A stretch of 42,342 bases of DNA from positions 73,331 to 115,672 of the forward strand of contig NZ_BNBF01000006.1 in the NCBI RefSeq assembly GCF_014654935.1, written 5' to 3'. Origin of the DNA: Streptomyces capoamus (GTDB lineage Bacteria > Actinomycetota > Actinomycetes > Streptomycetales > Streptomycetaceae). The notes beneath the pieces are model-generated. The model was given only the letters and a program-made list of their open reading frames with translations. It ran no database searches and was not told the origin of the DNA. Shown here piece by piece: positions 34,601 to 41,646 of the stretch (position 1 is the stretch's first letter; every line of letters starts with the position of its first letter). Both the position numbers and the translations under genes were made by a program.

Positions 34601-35397
34601 GCCAGGGCGCGGGTGCGGGAGATCATCTCCGGGTTGCTGGAGGCCTCGGCCATGTCCTGGGAGAGGCCGATCAGCTGGCTGATGAGGCGGTGGTACGACT
34701 CGACCGTCTGGGAGGCGTTCTCCTTGGACCCGTAGGCCTTCTGGCGGATCTTGGCGAGGTCGTCGAGCTGGTTGGCGAGACCGACGAGCGCGTCGCGCAC
34801 GCCCTGCAGGTTGCCGTCCTTGCTCGCTGTGTCGATCTCCTCCGAGGCGTCGAGGAAGTTCTCGCGGGCCCGGTCGGTCTTCTGCTGGAAGGCCTTGATC
34901 TGGTAGTCGGTCTTCTTCAGACCGCCGCGGGACAGCGGGCCGGCGGACTGGTCGCGCTCCTCCTGGAGCGCCATCGCCAGTTCGGTGGCCTGCTTGGTCA
35001 TCTCCGTCAGCAGCTTCATGTTGTCGAGCTGCTGGATGTCGTTCATGTTCTCGTTGATGCGCAGCGCGCCCAGCGAGGTCGCCGCGACCACGGGCAGCGC
35101 GAGCAGCGACACCAGGCGCGTGGAGATGCGCCAGTTGCGCAGCGCCAGCCGCGAACCCGTGCTGGGCGGGCTCTGCGCGGGCTTCGCCGACGGCGTGGGG
35201 CCGGCCGAGGGCGTCGCGGTGGTGGAGGCCGATGAAGCGGATCCGCCCGGGCGGCCGCGTTCACCGCCGTCCGAGGCCTGGGGCTGGCCCGGGTTATGGG
35301 CGTGCTGGGGCGAGGAGCTGACGGCCTTGGGGCCAGTCCCGCCGTGCGGCTCCGGCTCCGCCGAAGCGCTGCCATCCCTCTTGAAACGTCCCTGCAC
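31621..35397 (-). CDS. cvnA: Conservon sensor-kinase-like protein CvnA (second operon)
   Basis: 1,258 residues from the GTG at 35397; upstream AGAGGTTG matches the other cvnA, and the frame continues upstream without support. About 80 disordered residues, TM1 near 90-108, an extracytoplasmic NIT-like sensor (MALQEERDQSAGPLSRGG), TM2 near 407-428, then a HAMP-like segment. GHKL ATPase motifs: LLAELLENATSFSSPQ near 625, DTGIGLS near 657 and MGLFVVGRLSQRHG near 690. The last 530 residues are Pro/Gly/Gln-rich with repeated TGQF units (QQTGQFARPD, QQTGQFPRPD, NTGQFPAPQ, HTGQFERPQ). The sensor and tail differ strongly from the first CvnA, while the ATPase core is similar, so input is probably different. 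Confidence 0.93.
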   Translation of the reverse strand: MQGRFKRDGSASAEPEPHGGTGPKAVSSSPQHAHNPGQPQASDGGERGRPGGSASSASTTATPSAGPTPSAKPAQSPPSTGSRLALRNWRISTRLVSLLALPVVAATSLGALRINENMNDIQQLDNMKLLTEMTKQATELAMALQEERDQSAGPLSRGGLKKTDYQIKAFQQKTDRARENFLDASEEIDTASKDGNLQGVRDALVGLANQLDDLAKIRQKAYGSKENASQTVESYHRLISQLIGLSQDMAEASSNPEMISRTRALAAFSTAKEYASVQRAMIAAALPATTDVKGDLSENDRLYGQSAYESENSELAIFRKIYADHNAEELLKPIDEGNATIEAADTYAKRSFESPDGLQQLPARSYKDWVDDSSTKIEQMKKIEHTLLEEMEQKARELKSATQRDAIISGALILLVLGVSLVGAFVVARSMIRSLRRLQETATRVAQDRLPELVKQLSESDPQDVDTSVESVGVHSRDEIGQVASAFDDVHREAVRLAAEQALLRGNVNAMFTNLSRRSQGLIQRQLSLISELESREADPDQLSSLFKLDHLATRMRRNGENLLVLAGEEPGRRWTRPVPLVDVLRAAASEVEQYERIELASVPTTEVAGRVVNDLVHLLAELLENATSFSSPQTKVKVTGHALPDGRVLIEIHDTGIGLSPEDLAAINERLASPPTVDVSVSRRMGLFVVGRLSQRHGIRIQLRPSDSGGTTALVMLPVDVAQGGRKPAPGKSGAPVSTGGPAAAQAAAGAAAARRQNGNPGGAPAGGGLLGSGSGPRGQVGSAQGPRAALPGAGQGGRPGAPGGARGPQGGPGGPQQNRPAPAGFGGQAPGAPQGPQAADQGGPQQDAFGGRGRKRSGGPADQGRQPQLPPRGGPRAELPGGAPQSRTPDWSQAPVSRAAMDTPRGHDEQDPTQTARMPRVDDRQGPGSTSELPRIDAQGPAATGGFPRAELNGAGGPHTGQYARPEHDAQQTGQFARPDSLQQTGQFPRPDQPQQPGPFDGPGAQQGGDPYVRSDVFGTPAPGRPDADPQNTGQFPAPQAPQAYDGGYDGGSTGQHALPGPQNPGHTGQFERPQPAGRADFGAPRPSAPQQRPARQEPEALPPASGPGDGRTPLYDTLETNWFHGQQENSAAPRQENAPAPRQQQAPAPAPQRSAQNTGSWRTSPNDELVRQAERVRQPAAGGVTTSGLPRRVPRANLVPGTAQQQQHQAGPQVSRAPDDVRGRLTNLRRGIAQGRQAGSGQTGSFPSPTHQQER

Positions 35398-35966
35398 TAG
35401 CGTCGCAACCTCTGGACCAGGCGCCCCTCCGTGAGAACGGAGGGACACGGTGTCGGCGTTGTGGAGAGCGCCCTGAATACGCCCCCCGGGTGGTCTTGAG
35501 TGACCGGCGCTGGTTCCCCCCTATCTCGCCGCCACTCGGCGCTGTACGCGCCCCCTGTGCGCCGGCTCGATCCTGCGGCGGTCCGTGGAATTCCAGCACA
35601 GTGCAGGATCTCCAACAAGGGCAGTGGACCGAGCTGTGACCTACGTGACGCGCTGTGAGGGGCGGGTCACCGCTCGTGGATCCGGTTGTGGGGCATAACG
35701 GGCATAAACCGGTGAGTCGCCGCTCGGTACCCGGTGTCCCAGTCGCCATGATCAGGAGCGGAATGGTGGCTTCAGGGGGTCAATGTCCGTTTCGGCTAGG
35801 CGAGTTGTCGGTCGGAATTGACCGATTTGCCCGTGAGGTCGTGAGCAAACTCACATGAACATCGAGGGGAGTTGGCGTCTTCGTCGGGGAATCGGATGTT
35901 TAGCCTGACGCTTTACAAGAGCGGCGACCCTGCCAACCACTCGACCGAGGGCACAGGACGACAACG
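35398..35966. promoter_or_regulatory. 569-base divergent control region between cvnA and the small gene
   Basis: No gene is evident. On the cvnA side a hairpin, CCCTCCGT-GAGA-ACGGAGGG (35425-35444), would lie in the message leader 28-47 bases before the start codon. Nearer the small gene TCGGTC-GGAATT-GACCGA (35808-35825) is an inverted repeat that could be an operator. The stretch 35800-35940 is less GC-rich than its surroundings, as promoters in this genome are. No confident -35/-10 pair was found. Confidence 0.45.
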
Positions 35967-36161
35967 GTGAAGACGACGATGATGTTCCGCAACATAGCCA
36001 ACCCGCGACGCACGACCCTGGCGCACCTGACGGACGCCGGCGAGCTGCACACGCCCGAGCTGCCGGAGCACTCCGTCGACCTCCCCGCACAGACCGCCAA
36101 CCCCCGCCGCACCGTCCTCATGGACATCCCGGCCGGCGCGGGCGCCGCGGCCGGCGAGTGA
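35967..36161 (+). CDS. Small protein of unknown function with a duplicated ANPRRT motif
   Basis: 64 residues from a GTG at 35967, eight bases after AGGA; an ATG at codon 5 is an alternative start. The protein has no signal peptide or membrane segment. It contains the same short motif twice, IANPRRTTLAHL at residues 10-21 and TANPRRTVLMDI at 43-54, a 33-residue period, joined by an acidic ELHTPELPEHSVDLP linker. The duplication, good codon use and a following terminator argue for a real gene. I do not recognise the family. A peptide that binds a protein partner twice, or a substrate for a Ser/Thr kinase at RRT, are possibilities only. Confidence 0.65.
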   Translation: MKTTMMFRNIANPRRTTLAHLTDAGELHTPELPEHSVDLPAQTANPRRTVLMDIPAGAGAAAGE

Positions 36162-36208
36162 GCGACGGCTCCACCGGGCCGGCCCGTTGCGGTGCCGGCA
36201 GCCCCACC

Positions 36209-36250
36209 GAGCGCGGCCGAGGGATCGGATGAGGTCCTCCGGCCGCGCTC
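36209..36250 (+). terminator. Terminator after the small gene
   Basis: GAGCGCGGCCG (36209-36219) pairs with CGGCCGCGCTC (36240-36250), with further AGG/CCT pairing inside. It lies 48 bases after the small gene stop and 160 bases before the FAH gene. Confidence 0.7.
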
Positions 36251-36411
36251 ATCCGTGTTCCGGGCGTCCCGGACCTTTGCCCACGGCGGCACGCGAGATC
36301 CGGTGACCCGCCTCCGACCTGCGCCGATGCCCCCAGAAGCGAACAACTTCGCATAGCTCCGTTAACCTGGGGCGTCAGTACGCCGGTTCTCAGTGAGGGG
36401 CGCAGGATCCC

Positions 36412-37197
36412 GTGCGCATCGCCAGGTTCTCCATCGACGGGAACGTAGCCTTCGGCGCGGTCGAGGGCGACAAGCAGGACGAACTCGTCCTCGACATCAT
36501 CAAGGGCATCCCGTTCGCGGACCACGAGCTGTCCGGTACGAAGGTGCCGCTCAGCAAGGTCAGACTGCTCCCGCCGGTGCTCCCCAACAAGGTCGTGGCC
36601 TTCGGCCGCAACTACGCCGAGCACGCGCGCGAGCTGGGCAACGAGGTCCCGGACGCCCCCTTCGCCTTCTTCAAGCCGTCCACCTCCGTGATCGGCCCCG
36701 GGGACGACATCCAGTACCCCTCCTTCTCCGAGGAACTGCACCACGAGGCCGAGCTGGCCGTCGTCATCGGGCGCATGTGCCGCGAGGTCCCGCGCGACCG
36801 CGTCAAGGACGTGATCTTCGGGTACACCTGCGCCAACGACGTCACCGCCCGCGACGTGCAGAAGCGCGAGAAGCAGTGGGCCCGGGCCAAGGGCTTCGAC
36901 ACCTCCTGCCCGCTCGGCCCCTGGGTGGAGACGGACATCGACCTCGCCCGCGCGGGCGACCTCACCGTCCAGCTCACCGTGAACGGCGAACAGCGCCAGC
37001 TGGGCCGCACGAGCGAGATGATCCACTCCATCGAGGACCTGATCGTCAACATCTCCGAGGCCATGACGCTGCTGCCCGGCGACGTCATCCTCACCGGCAC
37101 CCCCGCGGGGGTCGGCCCCCTGCACGTCGGCGACGAGGTCGCCGTCACCATCGAAGGCATCGGCACTCTCACCAACAAGGTTGTCAAGCGTGGCTAG
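36412..37197 (+). CDS. Fumarylacetoacetate hydrolase (FAH)-family protein
   Basis: 261 residues from a GTG, with AGGA just upstream. The FAH fold is shown by [36 protein letters not shown], the metal-binding [12 protein letters not shown] (Glu-x-Glu), [15 protein letters not shown] and the C-terminal [18 protein letters not shown]. Members are cytosolic Mg2+ enzymes that hydrolyse or decarboxylate acylpyruvates, or isomerise 2-hydroxyhepta-2,4-diene-1,7-dioate. The substrate is not identifiable. The last eight bases overlap gltX, so the two are translationally coupled although unrelated in pathway. Confidence 0.9.
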   Translation: MRIARFSIDGNVAFGAVEGDKQDELVLDIIKGIPFADHELSGTKVPLSKVRLLPPVLPNKVVAFGRNYAEHARELGNEVPDAPFAFFKPSTSVIGPGDDIQYPSFSEELHHEAELAVVIGRMCREVPRDRVKDVIFGYTCANDVTARDVQKREKQWARAKGFDTSCPLGPWVETDIDLARAGDLTVQLTVNGEQRQLGRTSEMIHSIEDLIVNISEAMTLLPGDVILTGTPAGVGPLHVGDEVAVTIEGIGTLTNKVVKRG

Positions 37198-38674
37198 CGC
37201 ACCCGGCTCCCCCGTACGCGTCCGTTTCTGCCCGTCGCCCACCGGTAACCCCCACGTGGGCCTGGTCCGCACCGCCCTGTTCAACTGGGCGTTCGCCCGG
37301 CACCACCAGGGCACCCTGGTCTTCCGCATCGAGGACACCGACGCGGCCCGCGACTCGGAGGAGTCGTACCGGCAGCTGCTCGACGCGATGCGCTGGCTCG
37401 GCTTCGACTGGGACGAGGGCCCCGAGGTCGGCGGCCCGAACGCGCCCTACCGCCAGTCGCAGCGCATGGACCTCTACAAGGAGGTCGCCCATAAGCTGCT
37501 CGACGCCGGCCACGCCTACCACTGCTACTGCTCCCAGGAGGAGCTGGACAGCCGCCGCGAGGCCGCCCGCGCCGCCGGCCGGCCGTCCGGTTACGACGGC
37601 CACTGCCGCGACCTGAGCGCCGACCGGGTCGAGGAGTACCGGGCCCAGGGCCGCACGCCGATCGTCCGCTTCCGGATGCCCGACGAGACGATCACCTTCA
37701 CCGACCTGGTCCGCGGCGAGCTGACCTTCACGCCGGAGAACGTGCCCGACTACGGCATCGTCCGCGCGAACGGCGCCCCGCTGTACACGCTGGTGAACCC
37801 GGTGGACGACGCGCTGATGGAGATCACCCACGTGCTGCGCGGCGAGGACCTGCTCTCCTCCACCCCGCGCCAGATCGCGCTGTACAAGGCGCTGGCCGAG
37901 CTGGGCATCGCGAAGCGGACCCCGCAGTTCGGCCACCTGCCGTACGTCATGGGCGAGGGCAACAAGAAGCTCTCCAAGCGCGACCCGCAGTCCTCCCTCA
38001 ACCTCTACCGCGAGCGGGGCTTCCTGCCCGAGGGCCTGCTCAACTACCTGTCCCTGCTCGGCTGGTCCCTCTCGGCGGACAAGGACATCTTCACGATCGA
38101 GGAGATGGTCGCGGCCTTCGACATCTCCGACGTGAACCCCAACCCGGCGCGCTTCGACCTCAAGAAGTGCGAGGCGATCAACGCCGACCACATCCGCATG
38201 CTGGACGTGAAGGAGTTCGCCGAGCGCTGCCGCCCCTGGCTGAGGGCCCCGTTCGCCCCGTGGGCGCCGGAGGACTTCGACGAGTCGAAGTGGCAGGCGA
38301 TCGCCCCGCACGCCCAGACCCGCCTGAAGGTCCTGTCGGAGATCACCGACAACGTCGACTTCCTGTTCCTGCCGGAGCCGGTCTTCGACGAGGCCTCGTG
38401 GACCAAGGCGATGAAGGAGGGCTCCGACGCCCTGCTCCGCACGGCCCGCGAGAAGCTGGAGTCGGCCGACTGGTCCTCGGCCGAGTCCCTCAAGGAGGCC
38501 GTCCTGGCCGCCGGCGAGGCCCACGGCCTCAAGCTCGGCAAGGCCCAGGCCCCGGTCCGCGTGGCCGTCACCGGCCGCACGGTCGGCCTGCCCCTCTTCG
38601 AGTCCCTGGAGGTCCTGGGCAAGGAGAGGACGCTGGCCCGCGTCGACGCGGCGCTGGCCAGGCTCACGGCGTAA
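37190..38674 (+). CDS. gltX: Glutamyl-tRNA synthetase
   Basis: 494 residues from the GTG at 37190 (AAGG nine bases upstream); a TTG nine bases earlier is an alternative. Class I synthetase with the HIGH-type motif [18 protein letters not shown] at residues 16-33 and the KMSKS-type loop KKLSKRDP near 262. The C-terminal anticodon-binding helical domain completes the normal length. It charges tRNA-Glu, and in organisms using the GatCAB route also tRNA-Gln. Both tRNA species are encoded 1.6-2.2 kb downstream on the same strand. Confidence 0.95.
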   Translation: MASAPGSPVRVRFCPSPTGNPHVGLVRTALFNWAFARHHQGTLVFRIEDTDAARDSEESYRQLLDAMRWLGFDWDEGPEVGGPNAPYRQSQRMDLYKEVAHKLLDAGHAYHCYCSQEELDSRREAARAAGRPSGYDGHCRDLSADRVEEYRAQGRTPIVRFRMPDETITFTDLVRGELTFTPENVPDYGIVRANGAPLYTLVNPVDDALMEITHVLRGEDLLSSTPRQIALYKALAELGIAKRTPQFGHLPYVMGEGNKKLSKRDPQSSLNLYRERGFLPEGLLNYLSLLGWSLSADKDIFTIEEMVAAFDISDVNPNPARFDLKKCEAINADHIRMLDVKEFAERCRPWLRAPFAPWAPEDFDESKWQAIAPHAQTRLKVLSEITDNVDFLFLPEPVFDEASWTKAMKEGSDALLRTAREKLESADWSSAESLKEAVLAAGEAHGLKLGKAQAPVRVAVTGRTVGLPLFESLEVLGKERTLARVDAALARLTA

Positions 38675-38686
38675 GCGAGCGTCCCC

Positions 38687-38719
38687 GAGGGGCGGTGGCC
38701 GTACCGGCCGCCGCCCCTC
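38687..38719 (+). terminator. Terminator after gltX
   Basis: GAGGGGCGG-T-GGCC (38687-38700) pairs with GGCC-G-CCGCCCCTC (38706-38719) around a GTACC loop, a 14-base-pair stem with one T-G wobble, 13 bases after the gltX stop. Confidence 0.85.
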
Positions 38720-38784
38720 CGGCTTGTCGGTGGGTCGCACTAGTGTCCCGTCTCACAGTGAGCGAGATCGAGAAGGGCGCCGTC

Positions 38785-39489
38785 ATGCCGATGAGTCCGC
38801 GGGACTACACCTGGCTGTTCACCCCGGGCAGCACGTTCAGCTTCGAGACCGGGACCCAGGGCGTGATCCACCTGGCCGAGGGCGGCGAGCTGGACCTGCC
38901 CACCGGGCGGGTCGTGGCCTGCGACCCGTTCGTCTACCTCGGCAGCGGCGACATCGAGCCGTTCACGGCCACCGTCGCGCCCGGCCGCTACCGCGTCGAC
39001 GCGGCCGTCGCGACCCTCACCCGGCCGGACGAGCCCCCGTCCGACCACCCCCACCTGCGCGTGGCCGCGGCCCGCCTGGTCGTCCGCGACGAGCCGGCCG
39101 TCACCTGGGAACTGGCCCTGCGCCCCGGCCAGGACCCCGCCGAACTGGGGGACGACGAGTTCTTCGGCTACGGCGTCGACGCCGGCACCGGCTGCTTCTA
39201 CGACGCCTCGGCCGAGGAGGCGTTCCCGGGGACCGAGGAGGAGGAAGGGCCGCTGTGGGACGCGTTCGAGCACAGCGACTGGTCGCCGGGGCCGCACCTG
39301 GTCACGTCCGCCGGCGGCCACACCCTGGCCGCGTTCACCTCGGGCTGGGGCGACGGCTTCTACCCCACCTGGACGGGCCGCTCGGCGGCGGGTGAGATCA
39401 CCTGCTTCGTGACGGACTTCTTCGTGGCGCCGGACCCCTCCGAGTCCGCTCCCGCCCCGGCCGGTCCGGCGGTACCGTCGGTGACATGA
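38785..39489 (+). CDS. DUF4241 protein
   Basis: 234 residues from ATG 38785, seven bases after GAGAAGGG; earlier GTG codons at 38743 and 38758 lack a site. Family features: LDLPTGRVVACDPF near residue 40, APGRYRVDAAVA, RVAAARLVV, the VDAGTGCFYDA segment and a C-terminal FTSGWGDGFYPTWTGRSAAGE followed by VTDFF. The DUF4241 family has no established function. The stop overlaps the start of the HAD gene (ATGA), so the two form a coupled pair. Confidence 0.85.
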   Translation: MPMSPRDYTWLFTPGSTFSFETGTQGVIHLAEGGELDLPTGRVVACDPFVYLGSGDIEPFTATVAPGRYRVDAAVATLTRPDEPPSDHPHLRVAAARLVVRDEPAVTWELALRPGQDPAELGDDEFFGYGVDAGTGCFYDASAEEAFPGTEEEEGPLWDAFEHSDWSPGPHLVTSAGGHTLAAFTSGWGDGFYPTWTGRSAAGEITCFVTDFFVAPDPSESAPAPAGPAVPSVT

Positions 39490-40217
39490 CGATCAGAGCC
39501 GTGGTCTGGGACGTGGACGACACCCTGTTCGACTACACGACCGCGGACCGTGAGGGCATGCGGGCGCACCTGGTGACCGAGGGGCTGCTCGTCGGGTACG
39601 ACAGCCCCGAGCAGGCCCTCGTGCGCTGGCGGGAGATCACCGAGCGGCAGTGGGCGCGGTACGCGGCGGGGGAGTGCTCCTTCCAGGACCAGCGGCGCGA
39701 CCGCGTGCGCGTGTTCCTCGGCACGGAACTGACCGACGACGAAGCCGACGCCTGGTTCCAGCGCTACGTCGGGCACTACGAGGCCGCCTGGAGCGTCTTC
39801 CCGGACGTCCTGCCCGTCCTGGAGGCGCTGGCCACCAGCCACCGGCACGCGGTGCTGTCCAACTCCAGCATCACCGTCCAGGAGCACAAGCTGCGCACGC
39901 TCGGGCTGCTCGACCGCTTCGAGTCCGTGCTGTGCGCCGCCGAGCTGGGCGTCTCCAAACCGGAGCCGGGCGCCTTCCTGGCGTCCTGCGAGGCGCTGGG
40001 GCTGGCGCCGCACGAGGTGGCGTACGTCGGCGACCACCCCGAGATCGACGGGCGGGGCGCCGCGGAGGCGGGGCTGCTGTCCGTGTGGATCGACCGCGGG
40101 ACGGGCGTCGTGCACGCCGTCGGGGAGGTCGTCTGCCGCCGGATCTCCACCCTCGCCGAACTCCCTGCGCTCCTCGGCGCCGATACCCGTTTTGGAGCCC
40201 CGTCCACCTTCGGGTAA
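39486..40217 (+). CDS. HAD-superfamily hydrolase
   Basis: 243 residues. Motif I VWDVDDTLFDY has the nucleophile Asp9 and Asp11; motif II is VLSNSS; motif III Lys lies in LGVSKPEPGAF; motif IV is VGDHPEIDGRGAAEAG. The helical cap inserted after motif I makes it subclass I, like phosphoglycolate or pyrimidine 5'-nucleotidases. A cytosolic phosphatase of unknown substrate. Its stop codon overlaps the predicted promoter of the tRNA operon. Confidence 0.92.
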   Translation: MTIRAVVWDVDDTLFDYTTADREGMRAHLVTEGLLVGYDSPEQALVRWREITERQWARYAAGECSFQDQRRDRVRVFLGTELTDDEADAWFQRYVGHYEAAWSVFPDVLPVLEALATSHRHAVLSNSSITVQEHKLRTLGLLDRFESVLCAAELGVSKPEPGAFLASCEALGLAPHEVAYVGDHPEIDGRGAAEAGLLSVWIDRGTGVVHAVGEVVCRRISTLAELPALLGADTRFGAPSTFG

Positions 40218-40220
40218 TGT
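40192..40220 (+). promoter_or_regulatory. Predicted promoter of the tRNA operon
   Basis: TTGGAG (40192-40197) and TAATGT (40215-40220) are separated by 17 bases. The -10 overlaps the HAD stop codon. Transcription would begin about 80 bases before the first tRNA. Confidence 0.55.
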
Positions 40221-40308
40221 TCTTCCTGCGCCGAGGGGAGCGGGCCGGAAGGCCGGAGCCCCGAGACGCAGACTAGAACGAGAACCCCGCAGGGGGATTG
40301 AGTTCCAG

Positions 40309-40380
40309 TGGCCTATGGTGTAATTGGCAGCACGACTGATTCTGGTTCAGTTAGTCTTGGTTCGAGTCCAGGTAGGCCAG
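40309..40380 (+). tRNA. tRNA-Gln (anticodon CTG)
   Basis: 72 bases with complete cloverleaf: acceptor TGGCCTA/TAGGCCA, anticodon stem ACTGA/TCAGT around TTCTGGT, T-arm with GGTTCGAGTCC, discriminator G. The 3' CCA is not encoded. Confidence 0.95.
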
Positions 40381-40401
40381 CTCGCAGAGCTTATCTGCAA
40401 A

Positions 40402-40474
40402 GCCCCCGTTGTGTAGCGGCCTAGCACGCTGCCCTCTCAAGGCAGTAGCGCCGGTTCGAATCCGGTCGGGGGTA
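40402..40474 (+). tRNA. tRNA-Glu (anticodon CTC), copy 1
   Basis: 73 bases, acceptor GCCCCCG/CGGGGGT with a G1-T72 wobble, anticodon loop CTCTCAA, T-arm GGTTCGAATCC. The anticodon stem is CTGCC/GGCAG, differing from the other three copies by a compensated base pair. No encoded CCA. Confidence 0.95.
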
Positions 40475-40503
40475 CTGATCTCGATCTTGTCGGGATCGCT
40501 AGG

Positions 40504-40576
40504 GCCCCCGTTGTGTAGCGGCCTAGCACGCCGCCCTCTCAAGGCGGTAGCGCCGGTTCGAATCCGGTCGGGGGTA
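40504..40576 (+). tRNA. tRNA-Glu (anticodon CTC), copy 2
   Basis: 73 bases with anticodon stem CCGCC/GGCGG around CTCTCAA. Identical to copies 3 and 4; separated from copies 1 and 3 by identical 29-base spacers. Confidence 0.95.
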
Positions 40577-40605
40577 CTGATCTCGATCTTGTCGGGATCG
40601 CTAGG

Positions 40606-40678
40606 GCCCCCGTTGTGTAGCGGCCTAGCACGCCGCCCTCTCAAGGCGGTAGCGCCGGTTCGAATCCGGTCGGGGGTA
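40606..40678 (+). tRNA. tRNA-Glu (anticodon CTC), copy 3
   Basis: 73 bases, identical to copy 2 and offset from it by exactly 102 bases, evidence of tandem duplication. Confidence 0.95.
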
Positions 40679-40699
40679 CTGACTGGTCTAAACCATCAT

Positions 40700-40771
40700 T
40701 GGTCTATGGTGTAATTGGCAGCACGACTGATTCTGGTTCAGTTAGTCTTGGTTCGAGTCCAGGTAGACCAG
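40700..40771 (+). tRNA. tRNA-Gln (anticodon CTG), copy 2
   Basis: 72 bases, the same as the first tRNA-Gln except the acceptor stem TGGTCTA/TAGACCA, where a C-G pair has become T-A on both sides. Functional structure is thereby retained. Confidence 0.95.
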
Positions 40772-40799
40772 CTCGGACCTGCGGAAACGCAGCGTCCAC

Positions 40800-40872
40800 G
40801 CCCCCGTTGTGTAGCGGCCTAGCACGCCGCCCTCTCAAGGCGGTAGCGCCGGTTCGAATCCGGTCGGGGGTA
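40800..40872 (+). tRNA. tRNA-Glu (anticodon CTC), copy 4
   Basis: 73 bases, identical to copies 2 and 3, after an unrelated 28-base spacer. Last tRNA of the operon, followed nine bases later by a terminator. Confidence 0.95.
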
Positions 40873-40881
40873 CGCACAGGG

Positions 40882-40909
40882 AAGGCCCTCCACCTCGGTG
40901 GGGGGCCTT
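40882..40909. terminator. Terminator of the tRNA operon, shared with the MerR gene
   Basis: AAGGCCCTCCA (40882-40892) pairs with TGGGGGGCCTT (40899-40909), one T-G wobble, loop CCTCGG. It lies between the last tRNA and the converging MerR gene end and can act on both strands. Confidence 0.85.
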
Positions 40910-40921
40910 CGTCGTGCGCCG

Positions 40922-41566
40922 CTACTCGAAGCCGTAGCGCCGGGCCGACTCCTCCTCCTGGGCGAGGCGGCGCAGGGCCTGCAGCATCGGCTCGGTCAGC
41001 ACCGCGCCGAGCACCGCCGTCTCCGCCTTCTCCGCCTCGGAGGGGCGGGTCTCCACGAAGTCCAGGTCCAGCTTCGCCGTCTCGTGCATCAACTCCGCGT
41101 ACGAGACGAGCAGTTCGCTGCCCCAGTCGTAGCCGAGCCGGCGGAACGCGGCCACCGCCACCACCAGGGAGCGGTACGCGGGGGAGATCGTCGTCAGCAG
41201 CCTCGCGTTCGACCAGCCCAGTCTCTCCAGCAGCCGGTCCGCCTCCTGGCGCGCGGCCCGGACGAACTCGTCGTCCTCGTCCGGCTCCGGCACCTGCGGC
41301 AGGGCCCACAGGGCCGCGCCCAGCCGGATCGTGCGGCCCAGGGACTCGTCGTCGACGTTGCGCAGCACCTCCCGGACGGTGGCCACCGGGAGCCCGCCGA
41401 CCTGGATCATCGCGCGCACCAGCCGGAGCCGGCGCAGGTGGCCCTCGTCGTACTCGGCCGTCGTCGTGTTGACCTGGCGGCCCGGCGGCAACAGGCCCTC
41501 GCGCAGGTAGTACTTGATCGTGGCGGTGCTCACACCGCTGCGTGCGCTCAGTTCGGCAAGCCGCAT
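40922..41566 (-). CDS. MerR-family transcriptional regulator
   Basis: 214 residues from ATG 41566, with GGAGGAG eight bases upstream. The N-terminal winged helix is MRLAELSARSGVSTATIKYY followed by LREGLLPPGR and HLRRLRLVRAMIQVGGLPVATVREVL. The long C-terminal part (about 110-214) is helical, without the Cys ligands of metal-sensing members, so it may sense an organic compound or act through an alpha-helical domain. It is divergent from a DUF4188 gene, and an inverted repeat lies between them. Confidence 0.93.
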   Translation of the reverse strand: MRLAELSARSGVSTATIKYYLREGLLPPGRQVNTTTAEYDEGHLRRLRLVRAMIQVGGLPVATVREVLRNVDDESLGRTIRLGAALWALPQVPEPDEDDEFVRAARQEADRLLERLGWSNARLLTTISPAYRSLVVAVAAFRRLGYDWGSELLVSYAELMHETAKLDLDFVETRPSEAEKAETAVLGAVLTEPMLQALRRLAQEEESARRYGFE

Positions 41567-41581
41567 GTCTTGCGCTCCTCC

Positions 41582-41619
41582 TTGGATACCGCCACTATCC
41601 AAACATCGGTCCTTGGATA
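41582..41619. promoter_or_regulatory. MerR operator candidate
   Basis: TTGGATA (41582-41588), seven bases, then TATCCAA (41596-41602): a perfect inverted repeat. A third half site TTGGATA follows at 41613-41619. It lies 15 bases before the MerR start and 44 before the DUF4188 start, well placed to control both. Confidence 0.8.
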
Positions 41620-41646
41620 GTGCCGCTCGCCGACGAGGGGGAAGTC

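Larger units (their letters stand above)
40402..40678 (+). repeat. 102-base tandem repeat containing tRNA-Glu
   Basis: Two full units (40402-40503, 40504-40605) and a partial third (40606-40678), each a tRNA-Glu plus a spacer. The two 29-base spacers are identical, so the copies arose by recent duplication or are kept alike by gene conversion. Confidence 0.9.

Noticed and set aside
31141..35235. Plus-strand open frame of about 1,360 codons across the second cvnB-cvnA
   Set aside because: Antisense to conserved CvnA/CvnB proteins; composition is Leu/Val/Arg/Gly noise typical of high-GC reverse frames.
38167..38784. DUF4241 frame extended upstream through gltX
   Set aside because: The extension is an out-of-frame reading of gltX and crosses the gltX terminator; ATG 38785 has a good ribosome-binding site.
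40351..40714. Open frames with repeated peptide units across the tRNA cluster on both strands
   Set aside because: The peptide repeats merely translate the repeated tRNA genes.
40402..40872. Repeated units with spacers resembling a CRISPR array
   Set aside because: The repeats are 73-base tRNA-Glu genes with full cloverleaf structure; spacers are identical, not unique, and no cas genes are present.
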